This document shows positions 57,401 to 64,000 of a stretch of DNA of 64,000 nt, in pieces (within the stretch, counting starts at the first letter, position 1; every line of letters starts with the position of its first letter). The DNA comes from Mytilisepta virgata (Eukaryota; Mollusca; Bivalvia; Mytilida; Mytilidae), in NCBI GenBank assembly GCA_028015205.1, contig CM051521.1, forward strand, positions 99,300,513-99,364,512, given 5' to 3'. The notes under the pieces were generated by a model. That model made no database searches and was not told where the DNA came from. It worked only from the letters and a program-made list of their open reading frames with translations. A program made the position numbers and the translations under genes.

Positions 57401-59786
57401 TATTGTTGAAAGCAACAAAGCTAGATATGTGAAAGTTGGTAAAGCTTTGGAAAATGCTGAAAGAGATCTAGAACAGAGAGGATATCAAGAAGATGCATGG
57501 GCTCAACTTTGTCCTGAGGCTGAATCAGAAAGAATTGAATGTAACTTGGAAGGTACAACATCTACAGCTGATGAAGATATATCGGAGGAAACAATACCTG
57601 ATCTTAATCAGCATGATGCACCCATTGGAACAAATCTTCTAACAACAACTTTGTTGCCTAAGAATGAAGTTATTCCTTTACTGCAGAATATGAATCATAA
57701 GCAAAGAGAAGTTTTTTACAAGATAAGGCACTGGTGCTTACAGAAAGCAAATGGAGAAAATGTAGAACCTTTTCATGTTTTTGTAACTGGTGGAGGTGGA
57801 ACTGGAAAAAGCCATTTGATAAAATGTCTGTATTATGAAATGTCTAGGATACTTTCTAGAATACAAGAAAACCCAGAAGACATTTCTGTTTTGTTAACAG
57901 CTCCTACAGGTACTGCCGCTTTCAATATCTCGGGAACAACAATCCACAGTGCATTAGGTATATATAAACATCTTACAATGGACCATGCCCTTTTAAGTGA
58001 AGACAAGATCAATACATTGAGATCAAAACTGGAGTCTCTGAAAGTCATCATTATTGATGAAATCTCAATGGTCAATAAAAGACTACTATTTTTCATCCAT
58101 CAACGTTTGAGACAAATAAAGAAAATGCCTGAAGACAGTTTGTTTGGAGGTGTGTCAGTTATTGCAGTTGGTGATTTCTATCAGTTACCACCAGTTAAAA
58201 CAAAGAAATCTGACAAATTGTATGTAGACGATCCATCCAACCCCATGAATCAATTATGGAATGAGTTATTTGAAGTTGTGGAATTAGATGAGGTCATGCG
58301 ACAAAAAAACAATAGTCAATTTGCAGAAGTTCTTAACAGGTTAAGAATTAGGACAAAGGACAATGAACTTGGCCAGAATGACATAGAAGTATTGAAAAGT
58401 AGAATTAAACAGGGACCAGAAGATGCTTTGCATATCTTTGCAACAAATGATGAAATTAGATCTCACAATAATGATATGGTTATGAAACTTGGAACAGAAG
58501 TTAAACTCCTGGAATCTGAAGACTATCAGAAGGTGAAAGCCAGTGGTCAACTTATTAGAAAAGCTTCACATTTCCCAGAAAAAGACCTTCAACTACAATC
58601 TTCACTGCTTCTAGGAGTAGGGGCCAGAGTTATGTTGATCAAAAACATTGATACTAAGGATGGTCTAGTTAATGGTGTAATAGGAACAATAATGGAAATA
58701 GTACAAAATACACAAAACACTTTGCCGCAAATTATATTTGTTAACTTTGATAATGACAATGTTGGAAAAAATGCAGCTGTTCAAAAAACTATTAGTGGGA
58801 AAAGATGTATTGGCATTGAACCGTCTACAGAAGATATTCCTAAAAGAAATGGGAGTAGAAAACAATATCCTTTACAGCTTGCTTGGGGTTGTACTATTCA
58901 CAAAGTTCAAGGTTTAACTGTCGAGAAATGTGTTATTGACTTGAACAAATGCTTTGCATGTGGTCAGGCATATGTTGCACTTAGCCGAGTGACTTCTCTT
59001 GATGGTTTGTTCATTAATGACATAGAAGAGAAGGTACTAAAAAAAAAGATCTTTTGTGATCCTGACATTGCAAGTGGTGTCGTGAAAATGAAAAAGTTTA
59101 TAGATGAGGTTGAAGAAACACCAGAAAGTAATACCATGTCAATTTTGTATCACAACATCGAAGGGTTGTTAAATCATATAGAAGACTTGAAAAGAAACCC
59201 TATTGTTGGGAATGTGGACTTCATTTGCCTGACAGAAACCTGGTTACAAAAGGAAATGAATTGTGATCTTAATGAACATACATTTGAGCATATTTCAAGA
59301 TCTGATGCATTCAATGCAAACACTATGTTATATGCATCGTTAAAGAAAATGCATCATGGAGGCGTTGGTGTGTTCTTAAAAGAAGGAATTTTGTTTGAAA
59401 ATGTTAAACTGCCATTTGAAAATCTAGAATGCTTCGTGTTCAAAGTTATTAGTTTAGATGTTATCATTGCAACTGTTTACAGGACTCAAAAGTACCCTAT
59501 TACTGATTTCATGGTCAATTTTCAACTTCTTGTTCAATGGTTAATGCTTGAATCGGAAAAAGTAATTGTATTAGGTGATTTTAATCAAAACATTTTGAGA
59601 GGTGATACAACTGTCTTTGACTACATGGAATCAGTTGGATTTAGGCAATGTGTGACTAAACCAACAACGGAAGGTGGAACACTGATTGACCATGTTTACT
59701 GTAAAGGAATATGTCCAATAGTAGTTAAAGTGTTGCCAATGTACTATAGTTACCATGAGGCAATTCTTGTCAAGATAAAAACTTAA
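51420..59786 (+). CDS. Helentron/Helitron2 replicase: C76-like + OTU + Rep (HUH/Y2) + PIF1 helicase + endonuclease
   Basis: One uninterrupted frame of about 2788 residues, with the start chosen at ATG 51420. Residues ~26-92 hold two copies of a ~33-residue repeat (EEKPLARTMASPS). Residues ~240-410 are a C76/herpesvirus-tegument-type cysteine protease fold with Gln265-Cys266 (GKQCVANC) and Asp389/His391 (FDSHARN). Residues ~572-695 are an OTU protease with Asp577 and Cys580 (DGNC) and His690 (NNHYEVV). Residues 833-976 are eight 18-residue repeats. Residues ~1028-1230 are Cys-rich and DUF6570-like (HGPVVCVPSNI). The Rep nuclease has His1567/His1569 (SPHAHCLFW) and Tyr1750/Tyr1754 (YIISYISK). 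The PIF1 helicase (~2104-2545) has GGGGTGKS (2124-2131), IIDEISM (Asp2213-Glu2214), GDFYQLPPV and ALSRV (Arg2523). The C-terminus is an endonuclease/exonuclease/phosphatase domain with Glu2606 (TETW), GDFN (Asp2720) and IDH (2757-2758), but SYH at His2779. It should excise or copy the element by rolling-circle replication. Confidence 0.93.
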   Translation: MGRKAKSKAVRARESRERMRKMRQASEKPFASMGLAPSPEEKPLARTMASPSLTSEKNCPASMGMAPRDEEKPLARTMASPSSASEKNCPNALSSASSQGSLCIETDMPPSSDSPPWVCTPPSVPSPKLGVADQTKLVEHPTNEGTSIIKLNYKMMCRLNSKDITKLNSKKTTNKQLNNKLENILLHEPESMLDTAVECITDIELDDCHLLESCPTSEKSTTNAASSDCGNKEVCYILPYSLSKHIARGSFHQGSLRFGLNAGKQCVANCLVALVQSKLSTVSLWNCSMLDTILTQGNDLYTWIHGNNDLLLVSDLPTQIELNGMLVSVNMKESFAALVNMDENIDIPGVLPLDQAIQESLIETDGCFICVQGSTSLVIKQGNRLYLFDSHARNDFGLPECNGTSIVISLQNVDHLYHHLIAFVKNNSQVQFEITGVVLRIAHANVVNTTVVKNNDGYVDRLQNQYSNQSDESFSVPEPAICTQNDSETVPSCDLLVSGKENALSTDNEVSQNYESDVPFVSSMSNAKFDFKPTDASLRRKLCSKLKMPLKFISKSCSYKSVMNMGNPENTKSIVGDGNCLFRALSFAVSQRQEFYSIMREAIVNHSLQNADRLSAFVDSTSVEEHVMTNRMLENNSWGTAIEILAAADLMKTDIFTFTEGKWLRYSAKQIEKDAVINEKSIYLKLQNNHYEVVTSVMQALKKEESPQKNINDRKRKGTHLKENKFSSTDKSSESIYLTPSKKAKKEKQKEKYQTTPEIRERKLSRGKERYSKDSVFRQDVNDASMNRYQSNKETIKRKLNDKYANDTEYSTKVKRKTKEMYENDETYCQTLKDASIKKYASNETHRQNVKDASINKYASDETHRQNVKDASINKYTSDETHRQNVKDASINKYTSDETHRQNVKDASINKYASDETHRQNVKDASINKYASDETHRQNVKDASINKYTSDETHRQNVKDASIKKYANDETHRQKVQHSSTKRYINDEMHRNKIVSQTKQRREIVKEELQKIENVIQKFKLESQNGPEYVCGCCFRLFFRKQVIDCDYKLYDNKGAEIANIARKCISNKYVHECNNECKEACKNANSSRKFLWICFTCHRKLLMGTVPAESHCNNLELEDVPVELNTLNTLEQHLVALNIPFMKILGLPKGGQKGVHGPVVCVPSNIHKITSTLPRAEDENRMLAVKLKRKINYKGYQEYQYISTKKVDMALHYLKENNVWYADVVVAERWLNPIPEEDESRDSHESCNQNIEPVSNENTKGFINGKGNDDEHKSIDHDSLVDEDLTCDEGSYLDDKLRGVQLNTCLQPADIGQEILDQCFDEVFSISPAEGNKPVSVLQEEGIEAKSFPTHFPTGINTFKEEREERLSLLRYFNMRLMGVDNRFAKDTSYIFFAQYLSELDQVMSNVQISLRKQSPIAPGGKKVTSDMLLNKECLKDLMKKDEAIKYLKPIRGTPPYWQATQKDMFAMLRQVGKPSFFCSFSSADFRWSEMLDTVMKQQGDIRKIDDLDWNEKCKILYSNPVTLARMFDHRFQTFLKEVILSDANPIGKVIDYFYRIEFQQRGSPHAHCLFWVEGAPIFGLDSNTDVVNFINKYITCQIPDKEIDFELNEMVTSLHQHSKNHSASCKKKGTTCRFNFPRPPSTETFIAEVEETTEETVKDAKKRLKLLWDCILDEENDTLSADEMLEKVSMTQEEFENICSVVANRNTVILKRNVDEIYINQYNEHLLRAWNANMDIQYVLDEYSCVVYIISYISKAERELGLLLQQTKNEAMEGNLNAQQTMKKVGTAYLHHREISAQEAVYRVTGLSLKGCSRKVQFIPIGLNPSRMSIPLKDIERAQHAQKICSKVQSNNDTEDETDDESMWMTNIVDRYKARPANETFDNMCLAEFCSDFSVLAKSQVPKKINEKTTFKLGKNLGYIRKRTRTDPAIIRYPRFSSETAPEKYYQSMLQLFLPYRVDQHLKPAQFESYEQFYYNGSVKLGSNEQIVDVLSIVESNKARYVKVGKALENAERDLEQRGYQEDAWAQLCPEAESERIECNLEGTTSTADEDISEETIPDLNQHDAPIGTNLLTTTLLPKNEVIPLLQNMNHKQREVFYKIRHWCLQKANGENVEPFHVFVTGGGGTGKSHLIKCLYYEMSRILSRIQENPEDISVLLTAPTGTAAFNISGTTIHSALGIYKHLTMDHALLSEDKINTLRSKLESLKVIIIDEISMVNKRLLFFIHQRLRQIKKMPEDSLFGGVSVIAVGDFYQLPPVKTKKSDKLYVDDPSNPMNQLWNELFEVVELDEVMRQKNNSQFAEVLNRLRIRTKDNELGQNDIEVLKSRIKQGPEDALHIFATNDEIRSHNNDMVMKLGTEVKLLESEDYQKVKASGQLIRKASHFPEKDLQLQSSLLLGVGARVMLIKNIDTKDGLVNGVIGTIMEIVQNTQNTLPQIIFVNFDNDNVGKNAAVQKTISGKRCIGIEPSTEDIPKRNGSRKQYPLQLAWGCTIHKVQGLTVEKCVIDLNKCFACGQAYVALSRVTSLDGLFINDIEEKVLKKKIFCDPDIASGVVKMKKFIDEVEETPESNTMSILYHNIEGLLNHIEDLKRNPIVGNVDFICLTETWLQKEMNCDLNEHTFEHISRSDAFNANTMLYASLKKMHHGGVGVFLKEGILFENVKLPFENLECFVFKVISLDVIIATVYRTQKYPITDFMVNFQLLVQWLMLESEKVIVLGDFNQNILRGDTTVFDYMESVGFRQCVTKPTTEGGTLIDHVYCKGICPIVVKVLPMYYSYHEAILVKIKT
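53916..54347 (+). repeat. Eight 54 bp in-frame tandem repeats within the transposase
   Basis: Each unit encodes KDASINKYASDETHRQNV or a near copy. Units 2-7 are almost identical at DNA level, and unit 8 is more diverged. Flanking degenerate versions (for example NDASMNRYQSNKE before, QHSSTKRYINDEMHRNK after) show an older repeat from about 53640 to 54410. Because 54 is a multiple of three, long open shadows arise in other frames (53913-54353 minus, 53920-54405 plus). Confidence 0.9.
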
Positions 59787-60789
59787 GTATGCAATGTTTC
59801 AGCCGTTTTTTTAAGGTATAGCATGATTTTGACTATACACAATACATTTATATTTTACAAAAAAATTATAAAAATATTTGCCTCCCAAAAATCCAACCCT
59901 ACGTCCTCGTCGTGGGAGGTGGGTACTTGTGGAAAGTATAAATAGATTATACTTTGCACAAGTAGCTAACAGGGCTCTGGTGCATGTATGTTTTTTTCAG
60001 GTTAATCATGTATTTCAGTTTACAAAAAACAGAAGTACTCTCTTCATGGTTTATTGGACAATTTTTAGACATTTTGTTGCAAGGTTACTATCAAGTACAT
60101 CGCCAAGGACAGTCGATAAAGGGTGTTAAAACATCAAAACACGCACACACTACCAAGTACAGAAAGACCCATAATTTTTGGAGACGTAAGGTAGAGAAGA
60201 ACACTTGCTGGAAAAAACCTGCCAATAAAAATTTAATATTATGTTAGAAATAAATTATTGTAAAAAATTGCCCAGCGGACAAGCAGTAATGCATATTGAA
60301 CTTGCACTTCACAATAAAGAAAACATGTCATTGCAACTATTTCTTAGCAGAAAATCATTAAACGGGCAAGTGGTTATAGACTTTTACTTATGGGGGCAAG
60401 CACTTACATGTATTTCTAACGCTGAATTTTATGGTCTTATATAGTACAAAATGTTGATATGACTCTGATACACACTTTAACACTTGACGTAAGAGGGTTC
60501 CATTCCCTCTCCAGGCATTATATTTCTATGCTGGTGCAAAAGTGGGCAGATTGCCTGGTGGCCCTGCGTCAGTAGGTAAAATCTTTTGAAGAAATAACCT
60601 CAACAGCTGTCATTTTCTAGACTTTGCAGAAGCACCTAAGAGTGCTATGGTATCCTTTTGTTTCTTTACCGATATTTAATGAGCTGTTCAATTAAAAGCT
60701 TGTTATAAAGGTTAAAATAGGATAATGAGTAGATTTTCCCACAAGTAGCTTAAGATACATCTTATTTTTTTGTACGTGATGTACTTGCT
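59787..60789. other. Helentron 3' flank, no supported gene
   Basis: AT-rich with a CCTCCC/GGGAGG stem and AATAAA at 60224. Short open frames at 59878-60129 and 59984-60247 are basic in composition, but they lack homology I can defend and have no in-frame ATG in good context. Confidence 0.4.
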
Positions 60790-63284
60790 TGCTTGTTATG
60801 AGAACAAATGTGAGGGATTTCCCTACCTATAGTTAGTGTTAAGACAAGAAAAATCCAGTTGGTAAGATATTTAATTTATTGCACTGCACTGCTTCTACCT
60901 TCTCTACTGCTTTCATCTGTTCAACCAATTGGCTGAGCAATTTCTAAAATTGCCAAGCCAGTTACTTTGAAAAGTTGAACAGTTGTAATTGATGGGCAAA
61001 TTAGGTCATGGTTAATGGACAGTAATGATACTGCCAGTCACAAAGTAGATACAAGAATAAAGAGCAAGGGACCAAGAGTCAGAAAATGTATGGTTGCTAA
61101 TGACTTTTATGTCAGTTGCTATGGATTCTGGTTAGAAAAACATACCTATAAACTGTGAAGGTAGTCTTGGTTAAGAATATAGATGGTTGCTATGGACTTT
61201 CATGTCAGTTGCTATGGCCAAAAGGTCATGTCAGTTGCTATCGACAAAAGTTCACAATAAAGAGTGACCTGCCTAGAATCAGAAAACATGGTTGAGTTGC
61301 TATGGACAAAATGTCACTTCCGGGTAAGAAAACTTACCTGTAAACTCAGAAGGTAGTCTTGGTTAAGAATATATATGGTTGCTATGCACTTTCATGTCGG
61401 TTGCTATGGACAAAAGGTCACTTCCGGTTAAGAAAACTTACCTGTAAACTCAGTAAGTAGTCTTGGTTGAAAATATACATGGTTGCTAAGGACTTTCATG
61501 TCGGTTGCTATAGGCAAAAGGTCACTACCGGTTAAGAAAACTTACCTGTAAACTCAGAAGGTAGTCTTGGTTGAGAATATATATGGTTGCTAAGGACTTT
61601 CATGTCGGTTGCTATGGACATAAGGTCACTTCCGGTTAAGAAAATTAACCTGTAAACTCACAAGGTAGTCTTGGTTGAGAATATATATGGTTGCTAAGGA
61701 CTTTCATGTCGGTTGCTATGGACATAAGGTCACTTCCGGTTAAGAAAATTAACCTGTAAACTCACAAGGTAGTCTTGGTTAAGAATATATATGGTTGCTA
61801 AGGACTTTCATGTCGGTTGCTATGAACAAAAGGTCACTTACGGTTAAGAAAACTTACCTGTAAACTCAGAAGGTAGTCTTGGTTAAGAATATATATGGTT
61901 GCTATGGACTTTTCTTTAACATTACCTTGTTGCTAGGGAATGCCCTTGACCTTTGACCTGGGACTCAAATTGTAGCTCTTTGGATACTGATTCATATAAG
62001 TATATATGTTTACTATACTATCTGTTACGGTTTTCAAGTTATTGGCAAAAAATGCATTTCGCGAAACCATGTTTCGGTTGCCATTTTGAAACCAGTCAAC
62101 CGAATCAACCACTTCTTGGACTCAAATTGTAGGTCTTTTCAAGACGGTCATTTTTCATACACATATTTGTTATACTATCTTTTACAGTTTTAAAGTTATT
62201 GTCCAAAAACCTGTTTCGCGAAACTTCATTTGGCCGCCATTTTGAAACCGCTCAACCGAATCATACACTTCTTGGGCTCATTTTGTAGATTTTGTCCCTG
62301 GGGTCATTTTTTGTTCATGTATTGTTTATACTATCTCTTAAGGTTTAAAAGTTATAAGCAAAAAACCAGTTTTAACATACGAATCAAGTGCAATAACTCA
62401 AGAACGACAAGTTTTACGGTTTCGGTCCTGAAGACTTTTTTGTAGATTTCGACGTGACGAACAATTTTCCCATGTATTGTCTGCTTCAATTTTGTACGGT
62501 TTACGTGTTTTTCTACAAAAACTGTTTACAGTGTCGGCCATTTTGAAAATGGCCGCCATTAGCCAATCAAGTTTGATTTTAAATTGAAGGGAATAAGTTG
62601 ACGGTCACTAATAACCCATATGTTTACTATGTTATCTTGAACCATTTTCAAGTTATAGGCCAAAAACCATTTAGCCGAAACGCGTTAAGGGCTATAACTC
62701 GAAAACCGTTTGTCGTACAGGGTTCGACCCTTTATATGAAATAAAGGTCTAAATTAGACAAGTATTTTCCCCATTACATGTCTGCTTAAATTTTGTATGG
62801 TTTTTGAGTTAACCTGATAACAAGGTGTACCATGACCTCTGACCTTGAGATTTGACCTTTGACCTTGACATTTTTGAATGCAACATATGTCATCCAGGAT
62901 GATTGGTGAAGGTCCCAAGTCTCTAGGACTTACCGTTTTGAAGAAAAAAATTTTGACGTGTCGCGACACTTTTCGGGTCAAAAACGCGTAACCAGGAAGT
63001 CGATCAGAACATTTTTTTTTGCATGACGAATCATGTCCAGGAGTTGAGCAACATTTTTCCCACTTCAGATTTTTGATAACGGTTACGGTTTTTGAGTTAA
63101 TCTGCAAACAAGGTTTTACGGTCTGGGGCAGATAACTCCGTTACTAAAAATAGATCGGTTTCGCAGGCCGACTCAAGTCGAGCCCAAGTAGTGTCGTTTA
63201 ATAGTACTAAGTTTCGTAATGATAGGTCGCGACACTTTTTTGACATCTGCGGCAGAAAAAAAAAAATAATAATAATTAAAAAGA
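60790..63284 (+). repeat. Hairpin-marked repeat unit with expanded ~110 bp core (array B, unit 1)
   Basis: It starts near GAACAAATGTGAGGGATTTCC (60802), which lacks the left hairpin arm, and ends with GGCAGAAAA, the AATAATAATAATTAAAAAG tail and a complete hairpin at 63285. From about 61070 to 61910 there are seven to eight ~110 bp sub-repeats with GGTTGCTA(A/T)GGACTTTCATG, GTCACTTCCGGTTAAG and TGTAAACTCA. The 3' kilobase closely matches array A (GGCCGCCATTTTGAAA onward). Confidence 0.75.
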
Positions 63285-64000
63285 CAATTGTTCAGAGAAC
63301 AATTGCAAGGTCTTTCCCGTGTCAAATTGACCTTTTAATCCTCAGTTGCTAAGGATATTAGTCTAAATATAGGACTCTGTCACCATGACCTTGACCATTG
63401 ACCTTTGATTTGACCTCTACAGCTCTGAAAGAGGTTCCTGAACATAGATATATATGGTTGCTAGGTACTTTTACATCGGTTGCTAATGACTTTTTCTATG
63501 ACCTTGACCATGACCTTCCATTTTGATCTCTACAGCTCTAAAATAGGGTCCTGAACATAAATATATATGGTTGCTAGGTACTTTTCTATCGGTTGCTAAG
63601 GACTTTTTCATTGACCTTGACCCTTGACCTTCCATTTTCACCTCTACAGCTCTAAAACAGGATTCTGAACAGAAATATATATGGTTGCTAGGTACTTTTC
63701 CATCGGTTGCTAAGGACTTTTTCAATGACCTTGATTTTGACCTTCCATTTTGACCTCTATGGCTCTATAATATGATCCTGAGCATAAATATATATGGTTG
63801 CTAGGTACTTTTCCATCGGTTGCTAAGGACTTTTTCAATGACCTTGATTTTGACCTTCCATTTTGACCTCTGTGGCTCTATAATATGATCCTGAGCATAA
63901 ATATATATGGTTGCTAGGTACTTTTCCATCGGTTGCTAAGGACTTTTTCAATGACCTTGATCCTTGACCTTCAATTTTGACCTCTATGGCTCTATAATAT
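63285..64000 (+). repeat. Next hairpin-marked unit, cut by the window end (array B, unit 2)
   Basis: It opens with the hairpin arm CAATTGTTC, loop AGA, arm GAACAATTG, then CAAGGTCTTTCCCG. From about 63400 there are five ~105-117 bp sub-repeats with TATATATGGTTGCTAGGTAC and GACCTTCCATTTTGACCTC. It continues beyond the window. Confidence 0.7.

Larger units (their letters stand above)
51180..60260 (+). mobile_element. Helentron (Helitron2-type) element, ends approximate
   Basis: This is the region around the transposase frame. The left limit is uncertain because 51280-51335 resembles a dispersed repeat (compare 47758-47812: TTCGACAT, GCTGCGC, AGC). The right limit is set before the hairpin-marked array that begins near 60790. 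A CCTCCC / GGGAGG stem occurs at 59880-59922. AATAAA at 60224-60229 could serve as poly(A) signal. No terminal sequence was proven. Confidence 0.5.

Noticed and set aside
59878..60247. Basic open segments after the Helentron with a passing resemblance to a ribosomal protein uL23-type N-terminus (KGVKTSK...)
   Set aside because: The similarity is short and low-complexity, the pieces lie in different frames, and nothing else of that protein is found.

Overview
This is a eukaryotic, AT-rich, intron-containing and extremely repeat-dense window. Repeats opening with an AGAGGCTC / GCTCACCTGG motif and closing with CCAGGTGAGC, the TTGCGGTCGTAT family, the ATGCCCCGC family and the GGCCGCCATTTTG type are ones I associate with bivalve molluscs, so I read this as a bivalve chromosome, probably a mytilid mussel. 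The species cannot be proven from the sequence alone.

Host genes lie mostly in the left half. Positions 95-2015 (+) hold the last exons of an unrecognised coiled-coil protein. Positions 6644-23307 (-) hold a complete six-exon PDAP1 (28 kDa heat- and acid-stable phosphoprotein, 178 codons). Positions 23655-28019 (+) hold a complete four-exon BUD31/G10 spliceosomal protein (144 codons). PDAP1 and BUD31 are head to head, with 347 bp between their start codons, so they probably share a bidirectional promoter. As I recall, the same divergent pair exists in vertebrates. All inferred introns are GT-AG, phases match across every junction, and both spliced lengths agree with the families. The introns are packed with transposon remnants. 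BUD31 intron 1 alone carries an ISXO2/IS1595-type transposase relic with terminal inverted repeats and two more fold-back elements.

From 28 to 51 kb I see no complete host gene. This stretch holds a ~3.9 kb long-inverted-repeat (fold-back) element with CRE/ETS-like motifs and a GAGCAAGAG-type tandem array, itself split by another element (30230-34145). It also holds a repeat of the ATGCCCCGC family, a tandem array of ~1.4 kb units whose junctions are marked by a short hairpin (36756-39870), an integrase-core relic (40600-41413), a near-perfect 266 bp hairpin element, recurring ATGTCC...GGACAT hairpins, TTGCGGTCGTAT repeats, poly-G-bearing ~550 bp repeats, and a MITE with a clean 5 bp target duplication.

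The most striking object is the uninterrupted reading frame at 51420-59786 (+), about 2788 residues. It encodes a Helentron/Helitron2-type rolling-circle transposase. In order it carries a C76-like (herpesvirus tegument-type) cysteine protease fold, an OTU cysteine protease, eight nearly identical 18-residue repeats, a DUF6570-like Cys-rich region, the HUH/Y2 Rep nuclease, a PIF1-family helicase and a C-terminal endonuclease/exonuclease/phosphatase domain. Nearly all recognised catalytic motifs are intact, which suggests a recent and possibly autonomous copy. After it, a second set of the hairpin-marked tandem repeats runs to the end of the window.
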